From Flavobacterium channae (GTDB lineage: Bacteria; Bacteroidota; Bacteroidia; Flavobacteriales; Flavobacteriaceae), in NCBI RefSeq assembly GCF_021172165.1, contig NZ_CP089096.1:2108001-2172000 (forward strand): a DNA stretch of 64,000 nucleotides, given 5' to 3'. The notes beneath the pieces are model-generated. The model was given only the letters and a program-made list of their open reading frames with translations. It did not search any database and had not been told where the DNA came from. This document shows positions 47,280 to 58,500 of this stretch, in pieces. Both the position numbers and the translations under genes were made by a program. Position 1 is the stretch's first letter. Each line of letters opens with the position of its first letter.

Positions 47280-49115
47280 TTATTTGTTATAAACAGATAC
47301 TTTCTTAGAAACGCTTAAATTGTCTTTAGTAGCCACTTTTACAACATAAACCCCAGTACTATAACTTGCTGTTGAAAAATCATATTCTGGATTAGTCCCT
47401 AAATTCGCTTTTTTCAAAATAAGCTTACCAGTTACATCATAAACTTCTAAAGAAGAAATATCTTTTAATTGCGTATTGTATAAAGTTAACATTTCGTTGT
47501 CATTGTTTTGTGCAACAACAAACATAGTTTCAATTTCCTCAATTGGAGTTGATAAAGTTGAATTTTTAAATGTAACTTCAAAACGAGTTCTATTATCACC
47601 AGCTGGCATTGTCATATCAAAAACACCATTTTTAATATCGTAATAGATATCAGATTGTTTGTCATGAATGTACACCTCTTGGTTATTGTCAAAATTAACC
47701 ACATCTTTAACTTGAACTTTAAAGTTAGTATCAGCAGTACATCTGAAACCTACAGGAATTCTTTTATCAATATCAAATTGAACTGCTGTTGCAACATATT
47801 CATGCGGCATATCGGTTAATACATAGTAAAATTCTGCAGCTTCACCTGAAGGAGAGCGTCCATCAGCACCATAATCAAAACCGTCTGTAGCAGTGTCTAA
47901 AAACGCAATAGTTGTTGGGCGAACACCACCATTATTATACATGGCATGAATTCTAATATAAGGAGCTGTACCTTTTCTAATTTGAGTATAATCTGTTCCT
48001 GCTACGTTAGGAATTTCAGGAAAAAATTCAGAACTTGTGTCATATACATCAGTTGAAGAAACCTCACCAGTTCTTGCAAATTGCGACTGAGTAGCCACTC
48101 CTTCTTTTACAAAAACACGAAATGCATTTTGCATAGTCACACTACCCGCAGCAGTACCCATTACCATAAAACCTTGTCCTACTGGACTAAATTTTCTTTG
48201 AAAAACGGTACCAACTCCCGCAGGAACCCCTTGATTTCCAGCACCATCGTACGTCCAAAAAGCTGCAGGAGTATAAATCCCAGTTCCAGGATTATAAATT
48301 CCATACCCTCCTTGGTATTGATTTAAAATATGAGTATTAACCGTTACTTGCTCCCAAAAATAAGCTTGACCATTAATTACAGCCGCATTAGCTGGATGTA
48401 ACAAATAAGCATCTAAATCAATTGCACTTGGATACGGATTCCCAACTAACGTAAAATTACCATTAGAAACAGGAACCGAAATCGTACCGTCATTTGGTTT
48501 TCCTCTAAAATCGTAACGTTGTCTACTTCCTGTATTGTTCTGAACATTCTCAGTTGCATCTGCAATTGTAGCATCTGTACCTGAAGTCCCTTTCATGGTA
48601 AACCCTTCACCTGCGTTGATTGCTGTAGCAGCTCCCACATAAGCCCATTGCGCATAAGCATTAGACGTTATGAATTTCCAAATCCAATAAGGCGCAATTG
48701 CCAAAGGATTGGCAGTACCATTATAATTGTTTGTTGCTAAAATAGTTGCAGGATCACTAGTTGTCAATCCCGTTGGACGGTTTAACATAGTAATTCCGAA
48801 AGCTTCATTTCCGACTGCCGCCGAAGCATTACCAACAGGCGAACACCAATAATTATATTGAAAATTATTTACGGTACCTTCCTGAAAAACTGAAAGTTTA
48901 CCTGCTCCAGTGTTTGCCCCAGCACCAGTGGAACCTTGTAATAACTGTGAATTATTTCTAAGAAAGAAATTTCCGTTATTCTGTAAATTCACATCTTGTC
49001 TTACGTACATGAACTGATCATTAACAAATACGTAACTATTAGGACTCACATACATTTGAGAAAATGCGGTTAACGAACCCAAAAAGGTTAAAGTGGAAAG
49101 TATAATTTTTTTCAT
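47280..49115 (-). CDS. Secreted T9SS type A sorting-domain surface protein
   Basis: A 611-residue protein with a signal peptide (IILSTLTFLGSLTAFSQ). The middle contains the module also present in the two large proteins to the right: YNYWCSPVGN, NFTLVGNPYPSAIDLDAY and FSPVGQGFMVMG. The last 70 residues are a type A T9SS C-terminal domain (LEVYDVTGKLILKK to YSTGVYVVKV to KKVSVYNK). The protein would be exported by T9SS and attached at the surface. The start at 49115 fits the signal peptide; the TATATTTG at 49150-49143 is a candidate -7. Confidence 0.85.
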   Translation of the reverse strand: MKKIILSTLTFLGSLTAFSQMYVSPNSYVFVNDQFMYVRQDVNLQNNGNFFLRNNSQLLQGSTGAGANTGAGKLSVFQEGTVNNFQYNYWCSPVGNASAAVGNEAFGITMLNRPTGLTTSDPATILATNNYNGTANPLAIAPYWIWKFITSNAYAQWAYVGAATAINAGEGFTMKGTSGTDATIADATENVQNNTGSRQRYDFRGKPNDGTISVPVSNGNFTLVGNPYPSAIDLDAYLLHPANAAVINGQAYFWEQVTVNTHILNQYQGGYGIYNPGTGIYTPAAFWTYDGAGNQGVPAGVGTVFQRKFSPVGQGFMVMGTAAGSVTMQNAFRVFVKEGVATQSQFARTGEVSSTDVYDTSSEFFPEIPNVAGTDYTQIRKGTAPYIRIHAMYNNGGVRPTTIAFLDTATDGFDYGADGRSPSGEAAEFYYVLTDMPHEYVATAVQFDIDKRIPVGFRCTADTNFKVQVKDVVNFDNNQEVYIHDKQSDIYYDIKNGVFDMTMPAGDNRTRFEVTFKNSTLSTPIEEIETMFVVAQNNDNEMLTLYNTQLKDISSLEVYDVTGKLILKKANLGTNPEYDFSTASYSTGVYVVKVATKDNLSVSKKVSVYNK

Positions 49116-49963
49116 AATCCTGGATTTTAATATATTACTTGACAAATATACATATTATGTATTTATTATTTGTTAAAAAAAACATCTTTTGAACGATAAA
49201 AAATGCATTTCATCTAAATTAATCGCAATTAAAAACCAAAAAAAACAGTTTTTAACTTAAAATTTTAAGAAAAACAATTTAACAAAAAGCAATAAAACTA
49301 GAGCAAAATTCTTAAAAATCGAATTAAAAAAAATTGTTTAAAATTCTATATTTAACAGTTATTTTGTGAAATTTAATCAATTTTAATGCCGATTTTAAGC
49401 AACAATATCAACTTGTTAGGCAATAAAAACAAACTCTTATCTATTCTTAAATTACCTTTTCATTTTCTAAAAAACGCATTTATTTCATTTACGAAAGAAC
49501 TATTTTCTTGGTTTTACAAATTTTAAAAAAAAGAGAAAAACCTTTTAAATCAAGAGAAATTCACAAACAAAACTATCGTGTTTCCTCAAAAAAATCTTTT
49601 CTAATTTTTTAATTTAAACATGCTTTCCAATATTAAAAAACAAATAATTATCTTTTTGTTGAAATCAAAACACACAAATACTAAACAACTTAATTTCAAC
49701 TAAATAAACCTACACATAAACGATTAAAATTTTGTAATTAAAAAAATAAATATACATTTGTTTATTAAACAGTTATTCTAAAAAAAGATACACTTATTCT
49801 TTTTTTTGAACAAACTATTCGTTACATTTACGATATTGTTACAATAAAAATTGAAAAAAAACAAAAAGCTAAAGAGTTTACTTACAATAAGTTATTTTTT
49901 TTGCCTACTTACTAAACATAAGCTTCCCCAAGCCTATTGTTTTACTTAAAATTTTTTATTTTT
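49116..49963. other. 848-base AT-rich intergenic region between divergent T9SS genes
   Basis: No coding frame, RNA or strong hairpin was seen. The region is very A/T-rich with long A and T runs. It contains the candidate promoters of both flanking genes (49143-49150 minus, 49732-49760 plus). The left two thirds show nothing I can interpret. Confidence 0.6.
49732..49760 (+). promoter_or_regulatory. Promoter of the first large surface-protein gene
   Basis: TTG (49732-49734), 18-base spacer, TACATTTG (49753-49760). It would give an unusually long leader of about 200 nt before the ATG at 49964. Confidence 0.6.
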
Positions 49964-52900
49964 ATGAAAAAAAATTACTTTCTGAAAAATGCAACAAAAA
50001 CTAGTACCCCTCTAGTTTTAAATTGCGAAAAAAAATCCTTGAAAAACATCTTTAAAAGTTTGTTTTTATTACTTTTTACGCTTTTAGGATTTTCTGATGC
50101 TTTTGGGCAAGTTGTCACAGATACCTACACCACAACTGGTGCAGGAACTTGGAAAGCCTATGCGGTGTGACCTCGGTTACCGTTGAAGCATGGGGAGCTG
50201 GAGGCTCTGGAGGAGGAAATACAGCAAATACAAGCCGAGGTGGTGGAGGTGGTGCAGGAGGCACATATGTAAGTTCTATTTTAACTGTTACTCCTGGTAC
50301 AACTTACAATTTATTTGTTGCACCAAATACTGTCGGAACAACATCAGCCGGCACTAAAGGCCAAGGCTCATGGTTTATAAACAACACAACCTTATTTGCT
50401 GAAGGAGGTAATGGAGGTGAAGCACCAAATGGAGGCACTGTTGCTGGTGGCACTGGATCAATAGCTTCAAGTATCGGAACTACTAGAATTGCAGGTGTTA
50501 ACGGATCGAATGGAACTTCTACAATAGGTGGCGCTGGAGGTACTGGAGGTAACTTTGGTGGCGCTGGAGGTATTCAAAGAACTTCAGAAAACGATGGAGC
50601 TAACGGGGCTACCCCTGGCGGCGGCGGCGGCGGCGCATATATTCCTGACAATACTAATCACACTGGTGGTAACGGAGCTAGAGGAGAAATAAGAATTACC
50701 TACACTGTCGTAACCCCTGCTAATCCATCCAACCCAACGAGTAATTCGCCACAATGTAACCCTCCTGGTGTTACTTTAACAAGAGTTGGTACACCTCCTG
50801 CTGGTGTAACATGGTATTGGCAAACAACAGCATTAGGTACAGACACTACCAATAGTGGTACAACTTTTAATGTAACAACTTCAGGAACATATTACTTAAG
50901 AGCTAGACATGATTTAACTGGTTGTTGGAGTGTAGGTTCAGGAAGTACTACTGTAACTGTATTAACAACCCCTTCAATTATAACAAACCCATCAAATTTC
51001 ACAACAAATAATGGAGGAACTGCTACCTTTACTGTGACAGCTAATAATTCTCCAACCTCATATACATGGCAAGTTAGTACTAATGGAGGTGCTACTTGGA
51101 CAACGATAACCAATGGTGGTATTTACAGTGGCGCAACAACTGCAACCTTAACTATAACAGGAGCTACATTGGCAATGGATGGTTATTTATACCACGCTTC
51201 TGCAACAAATGCTTGTGGTACATCTGCTTATTCAACAGCTGCAACATTAACAGTTAACAACATTGTTCTAGTAAGTGGTGCAGGCGTAAATAACGTAAGT
51301 TGTGGGTCAAATACAATTTTGAGAGATCATGCAGACACAGGTAATTATGCTAATGGCAGAAACGATTGGAGTGTAATTAATGTTAACTCAACAGCACAAG
51401 TTACAATTTCCGGAACATACAATACAGAAAACAACTTTGATTTTATAAGAATATATGATGGAGTTGGAATTGGAGGAACTCTTTTAGCCTCTTACACAGG
51501 AGTCGGAGGAACAATTAATTTTACAAGTCTTGTAGGTCAAACCGTAACCATACAATTCCAATCGGATGTAAGCAACGTAAATACAGGTTTTGAATTAAAT
51601 GTTAGTTATTCTGGAACTTGTAATATTCCATGTGTTGCTCCTACTGCACTGCCTACTAGTTTATCATTTATACCTTATGGAACTGTCATTTCAGGAACAT
51701 TTAATCATGCTATACCTCAACCTGATAATTACTTGGTTATAATTAGCACGAGTGCTACTCCTCCTAGTCCAGTTAATGGAACCTCATATGCAGTAGGAAG
51801 TACTGTAGGTGCTGGATACACAGTAATTTCAAACACAAGTAATAATACTTTTTCAGCCACAGGACTAAGCAATTTCACAACATATTATTTTTATATCTAC
51901 TCATATAGTAGTTTATGTATTGGAGGGCCAATATATCTTGGAACACTTTCTGGTAGCTCAACAACTACAGGAACAACTCCTTATTGTGTACCAACTTCAA
52001 ATGTTAGTACTAGATGGATTGATGGAGTTTGGACTGTTGGTTATATAACTGATATCAACAATAGAAACACTGGAAGAGCTGCTTCAGGTTATTCAGATTT
52101 TACTGCAGCACCACCTGTTACACAAATACCAGGAGGTGGAGTTACACTAGATTATTTCTTGAGAACATCAAGACAATTTGTTAAAATTTGGGTAGACTGG
52201 AATAACGACGGAACATTTACAGATGCTGCACCAGAACTTGTTTACACAACAGGAGGAGTTCAAACCATAGCTGGATCTGGTGGATTTGTTGTACCTATTG
52301 CGACTTTACCAGGAAATTACAGAATTCGAATCAGATCATTTGAAACATCACAAACATTTGGACCATGTGGCAACTTAACAACAGGTGAAACAGAAGATTA
52401 CAGATTAGTTGTTGTTGCTGATTGCTTAGCTAAACCTACAACTCTACATGATGGAGAAAGATGTGATAATGGCACAGTTGTTTTAGGTGTTGAAGGCTCA
52501 CCTGGTGTAACCCAATATAGATTTTACGATTCTTTATATGGAGGAACATTAATTGGTTCTCAAGCAGCTGTTCCTGGAATCACTAATTGGACAACACCAT
52601 TCTTAACTGCTACTACTAAATATTATGTAACTGCATTCAATGGCACTTGTGAATCATGGTATCGTCAAGAAATTGTTGCAACTGTAAATCCAACAGCAAA
52701 TATTGTAGTTACTCCCTCAGTTCCTGAAGTTTGTGGAGAAAACAATGTAGTTCAAATTGATGCAGGAGGTGACTTTGTAATTGATTACTTAGTCAACGAA
52801 AATTTTGAAGGCGGCGGTTTTGGAGTATTAAACAGAGTTAACATCTCAGCAAATGCTGACACACAATGGACAAACAGAACAAGTCCCTATGTTCCTAATG

Positions 52901-55251
52901 GAGCTGTTTGGAAACCTGCAATTACATCAAAATCTATCGGAAATAGATTCGTTTGTGCAAACTCAGATTTTCCATTAAATCCTAAAGACACACAACTTAG
53001 AACTGCGGTATTAGATGCATCAGCTTATTCTGATCTGTTTTTAAGTTTTAGACATTATTTTTCATATTATCCAGGAGAGCCATCTCAGTTTGCGGATGTC
53101 GACATTTCGATTGACGGAGGTGCTACATGGCCAACCACTATAGCCAGCTACACTTCTAATCAAGCATTTGCAGGTCAATTTGACCAAGTAGTAATTGATT
53201 TGTCTGCTTATGCCGGACAACCAAGTTTAATGATAAGATTTAGATTTCATCTTGCAGGTGGTTCAGCATGGGCTGATGGTTGGGCTATTGATGATATCCA
53301 AGTATATGGAACAAGACCTTTAAATACAACATTTACATGGACAGGAGGAACCGTTTCAGCATTTACTGACCCAGCTTGTACTATACCCTATGTTGCACAA
53401 TCTGTAACAACTGTATATGTAAGACCAACAGCATTACAATTAGCTTCAACTTCATGGTCATTTACAGCCAATGCTACACTAGGTAACGGATGTCCAATTT
53501 CAGAGTTTATTACAATTAACAATAAAACAAAACTTTGGAAAGGTGGTACAAATGGAGATTGGTATAATGCTAATAACTGGGAACCTATAGGCGTTCCAGA
53601 TTCAAATACTTGTGTTTATATTTATGATGGACCTAATGATTCTTACATAAATACGAGTGCAAATGATGCTTTTGCTAGGATTGTAACTGTTAGACCAAAT
53701 GGTCAGTTACAAATTGAAGCCGATAATACTTTAACTGTAACTGATGCAGTCACAGTCGATGCTGGTGGAACTTTCAATATTGAAAACTCAGCTAGTTTAA
53801 TCCAAGTTAACAATGTAGCAAATACAGGAAACATTACCATGAGACGTAATGTAAACATCAGACAATTAGATTATGTTTACTGGTCATCACCTGTTGCTAA
53901 TTTTGCTTCAAGTGCCGTTTCACCTTTAACACCAACAGGATTCATTTACAAATGGGCACCTACACTTGGTAGTACCGTTAACAATCATGGAAATTGGATT
54001 GGTGGAAACGAAAGCATGGTAAATGGTAAAGGTTATATTTTGAGAGGTCCGAGTACATATACATCAACATTACAAAACTTTACTGCAAATTTTGTTGGAG
54101 TACCAAACAATGGAAACATTACAATACCTGTCAGTAGAGGTACATATGATGGTGCAAATTACAATACAGGACTTTCATCTACATTAGCAACTAGAGATGA
54201 TGACAATTGGAATTTATTAGGAAACCCATATCCATCTGCAATTAGTGCTAATACATTCTTAGCAACGAATACTAATCTAGCTGGATTTATTAAATTTTGG
54301 ACTCACGGAACTTTACCATCAGCTGTTGCATCTGATCCATTCTACAATAATTATGCACAAAATTATACAGTTGCAGATTATGTAACTTACAATGCGACTG
54401 GAGCAAATCCACCTATAGGAAATGGTAATATCGCAGCAGGACAAGGTTTCTTCGTATTAATGAATCATACGTCAGCTGCTACAACAGAGAATGTAGTTTT
54501 CAATAATAGCATGAGAAGAAATGACTACAGAAATGACCTTTTCTTCAGAAATTCAAATACAACTAACTCTGAAAATGAAGAAAAACATAGAATTTGGTTA
54601 AATTTAATTAGTCCATCAGCAACATCAAGCACTACTTTAGTAGGATATGTTTCAGGAGCAACTAATGACTTAGACAGAATGTATGATGCACCTGCTTTAG
54701 ATGTTAAAACAAACTTTGAATTATATTCGTTCTCTAATACAGACAAATTAAATATTCAAGGAAAGTCATTACCATTTAACGATACAGATCAAATTCCATT
54801 AGGTATCTCAATTGCTCAAAATGGAATACATACTTTAGGAATTTCAACAGTTGATGGATTATTTGATTCTGCTTCACAAGGAATATATCTTGAAGATAGA
54901 AATTTAGGCATTACTCACGATTTAAGAGTAGCTCCGTATAGCTTTACTGCTACTACTGGTAGATTTGAAAATCGTTTTGTATTGAAGTTCAACAATGAAA
55001 CGTTAGGTAATGAAGACTTTATTGGAAATAATGTAACCGTTTATACTAATGAAAGCATTAATATTAGTGCTCCAAACCAAGTTATTAAATCGGTACGCGT
55101 ACACGATTTACTTGGTCGAGTTTTAGGAATATTTAATAATGTAAATAGTGATTCATTCTCTTCTAAAAACATTGCTAAAACACAAAGTCCTCTATTAGTA
55201 GAAGTGACTTTAGAAAATGGTGCAACTAAAACCTATAAAGTGATATTCTAA
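49964..55251 (+). pseudogene. Large T9SS type C surface protein, frameshifted after the signal peptide
   Basis: An intact signal peptide (LFLLLFTLLGFSDAFGQ) reads in frame to TYTTTGAGTW, then hits TGA at 50168. The rest continues for about 1700 codons in the -1 frame from GVTSVTVEAWGAGG. Approximate parts: Gly-rich region 50180-50700, Ig-like 50720-51260, CUB-like 51300-51620, fibronectin-like 51630-51970, GEVED domain 52000-52420, Ig-like 52440-52700, MAM/choice-of-anchor-like 52790-53320, shared YWSSP/GNPYPSAI module 53530-54540, and type C sorting domain 55010-55251 (IKSVRVHDLLGRVLG). Such proteins are secreted adhesins or enzymes. Apart from the frameshift the frame is perfect, so it is either recently broken, phase-variable, or a sequence error. 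The ATG at 49964 fits the signal peptide. Confidence 0.85.
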
Positions 55252-55273
55252 ACTAAAGTTAGATTTTAAATGT

Positions 55274-55304
55274 ATAAAGGGCAAACATCTGTTTGCCCTT
55301 TATT
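55274..55304 (+). terminator. Terminator after the first large surface-protein gene
   Basis: ATAAAGGGCAAAC-ATCT-GTTTGCCCTTTAT: an 11-bp or longer perfect stem with T-rich tail. Confidence 0.85.
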
Positions 55305-55421
55305 ATTTATTAAAAACTCAAGTAGTTAACCTAAAAAAAATAAGATGTGTTTTTTTAAGGACATAAAACACAAAAGTTATCAACAAATTGTCTTTTTTTT
55401 AACAAATGTTTCATTATAAAC

Positions 55422-55451
55422 TTGTATAGTTCACAAAAAAAATTAAATTTG
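55422..55451 (+). promoter_or_regulatory. Promoter of the second large surface-protein gene
   Basis: TTG (55422-55424), 19-base spacer, TAAATTTG (55444-55451), about 45 nt of leader before the ATG at 55501. Confidence 0.78.
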
Positions 55452-55500
55452 TTGGAAAATCAACACAATCAACTGTAAACTACAATTATTTAACTTAAAA

Positions 55501-58500
55501 ATGAAAACTATTCCCCTCTTTCAGAAAAACTTTTGGGTTTTTCTTTTTTTTATTTTCTCAACTACAACGTTTTCGCAAACTACAGAAACTTTCACAACCT
55601 CTGGTTCTTGGACAGTCCCTGCGAGTAACTTCGGTTACTGTTGAAATATGGGGCGCTGGTGGTGGTGGTGGTGGTTCTAATACTAATGGATCTGGTGGGT
55701 CTGGAGGAGGCTCAGGGGCTTATGCTTCTAAAACAATGATAGTAACACCTTCTACAAATTACACGTTCACAATAGGAACTGGGGGAGCTGGAGGAGCTGC
55801 AAATACAGCTACTGGAGGTAACGGAGGTGATTCTACAATAAATTTTGGTGGATTAATAACTGCTGGTGGTGGAACTGGTGGAGCAAGAAACAATGGTGCT
55901 GTTGGGACTGGCGGAGTCGCTTCTGGAGGAACAACAAACACAAATGGAAACCCTGGAATGGCGGGTACTACATCTGGGGGAAATGGAGGTAGCGCTCCAA
56001 ATGGAGGTACTGGAGGTACTGGAAGTACAAATGCGGCTGGCAATCCTGGAAACACACCCGGTGGCGGTGGCGGTGGTGGAGAAAGAGGCGGTGGAAATCA
56101 ACCTGGTGGTTCTGGAGCACGTGGTGAAATACGTTTCACATATACTGTAACTAGCCCATGTACATCAGCTATAAACTTACCTTGCGGAACTACAAATCTT
56201 GCAGGAACAACTGTTGGTAGTTCAAATTTCACCCATAACAGTGGGTGCTTAATGAGTAATTATGGAGCATGGTACACTTTTGTTGGAGACGGACAACAAA
56301 CAACAATTACCTCTACTGCAGGCGCTGGATTTGATCATGAAATGTCAATTTCATCAGGTAGTTGTGGAACACTAACAAATATTGCTTGTCAAGATTCAGG
56401 TTTGTCAGGCGGAACTGAAACCTATACTTTTATTTCATCAGCTGGAGTAAATTATTATGTTTATATAGCTTATTATAGTTCTACTGGCACAGCTACTGAC
56501 ACAGGAACTTTTACAATTTCTAGAACTTGTACTCCTATAGTATCTCCCGCAAATGACAATTGCTCTGGAGCTATAGCATTAACTGTAAATCCAGATCTAA
56601 ATTGCGGAACGGTGACTAGTGGAACAGTTCAATTTGCAACTGATTCTGGAATAACAGGAAGTGGATGTTTTGGCACAGACGACGATGATGTTTGGTATCG
56701 ATTCGTAGCAACAAACACAACACATCATGTGAGTTTATTAAATATTTCTGGTAGCGCAACAGATCTGTACCATGCTGTATATTCTGGAGCTTCAGGTTGT
56801 GGTTCACTTGGAGCTGCCATAACATGTTCTGATCCAAATTCAAGTATTTTAACAGGCTTAACAATTGGACAAACTTATTATGTACAAGTTTACTCCTATA
56901 CAAGTACAACAGGTCAAAACACTACATTCAATATTTGCATTGGAACTCCCCCTCCCCCTCCATCAAATGATAATTGTAGTGGGGCTATAACCTTAACCGT
57001 AAATCCAGACACAAGTTGTGCAGTCGTTACAGCTGGAACTGTTGCTTCAGCCACAGATTCAGGAATTGCAGGCAGTGGTTGTTTTGGTACAGATGATGAT
57101 GACGTTTGGTATCGATTTGTAGCAACTAACACTACTCATTACGTTAACTTATTAAATGTTACCGGTAGTGCAACCGACATGTATCACGCTGTATATTCTG
57201 GAGCTTCAGGATGCGGAACTCTTGGTGCTGCAATTTTATGTTCAGATTCAGATTCAAGTATTGTAAATGGTTTAACAATTGGACAAACTTATTATGTACA
57301 AGTATACACCTATACAAGTACAGGAGGACAAACTACAAATTTTAATATCTGTATTGGAACTCCTCCACCTCCTCCCTCAAACGATAATTGTAGTGGGGCC
57401 ATCTCATTAACCGTAAATACAGATCTTAGTTGTACAACTACAACTGCAGGAAGTGTTGCATCAGCAACGGATTCTGGCATTGCCGGAAGTGGATGATTTG
57501 GCACAGATGATGATGATGTTTGGTATCAATTTGTAGCAACTAACACTACTCATTATGTTAACTTATTAAATGTTACTGGCAGTACAACTGACATGTACCA
57601 TGCAGTATATTCTGGCGCCTCTGGCTGTGGTTCACTTGGTGCCGCATTAGTATGTTCAGATTCAGATTCAAGTATCGTAAATGGCTTAACCATCGGACAA
57701 ACTTATTATGTACAAGTTTATACCTATACAAGTACTGGTGGACAAACTTCAAATTTCAACATCTGTATCGGAACACCTTGTAATGGAAATGGTCCAGGAA
57801 CTGGAACAACTGATTTAGGATGTCCTTCAGTAGTTTCTGGTGGATTAGGACTAAATGGCGCTGATCATAATGCTATTTTATGTACTGCAGCTTCTACTTG
57901 TGTAGATTTAGAAGCCACCTATTTAGACTTAGGAAATACTTCTACTTATAGAGTAGAATCAATCCCATACAATCCTCCTTATCAGTTTACTTGTTTAGAA
58001 AATCCTGTAAGTGTGGATACAGACGACGTTTGGTCTCCGGTTATTAATTTACCTTTTAATTTTTGTTTTTATGGCAACACCTACAATCAATGTTTAATTG
58101 GTTCAAACGGAGTTATTACATTTGATTTAGGAAGCAATACTGCAGGTGGTACTTGTGATTGGGAATTTGATTCTACTAATCCAGGGCAACTTCCAGTTAG
58201 CGGACATTCGTCACTAATTGAAAACGCAATTTTTGGTGTTTTCCATGACATTAACCCGGGAGTAAGCGGTGAAGTTGGATGGGAATTAATCACATTAAAC
58301 ACAGGCTGTAGAGCACTTGTTGCTTCATGGAGTAGCGTTCCTCTATTTGGAGATAATTCTAAAATATATACAGGGATGATTGTGTTATATGAAAATTCAA
58401 ACGTCATAGAAGTTTACATTCAGAATAAGCCTTTAGATCCTGACGCTTGGAATGATAACAATGCTGTTGTCGGAATTCAAAATGCAGCAGGTACTCTTGC

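Noticed and set aside
50627-50644. The (GGC)6 tract in the first giant gene as the source of the frameshift
   Set aside because: It is a triplet repeat, so gain or loss keeps the frame, and it lies 460 bases downstream of the actual frame break.
55650-56150. Gly-rich repetitive DNA in the giant genes as a CRISPR array
   Set aside because: There are no regular repeats with unique spacers; it encodes a continuous Gly-rich protein segment. No CRISPR array or cas gene was seen in the window.
55759-56150. Long alternative frames, on both strands, over the Gly-rich region
   Set aside because: They arise from the biased GGn codons of the real gene and show Pro-, Val- or Glu-rich nonsense composition.
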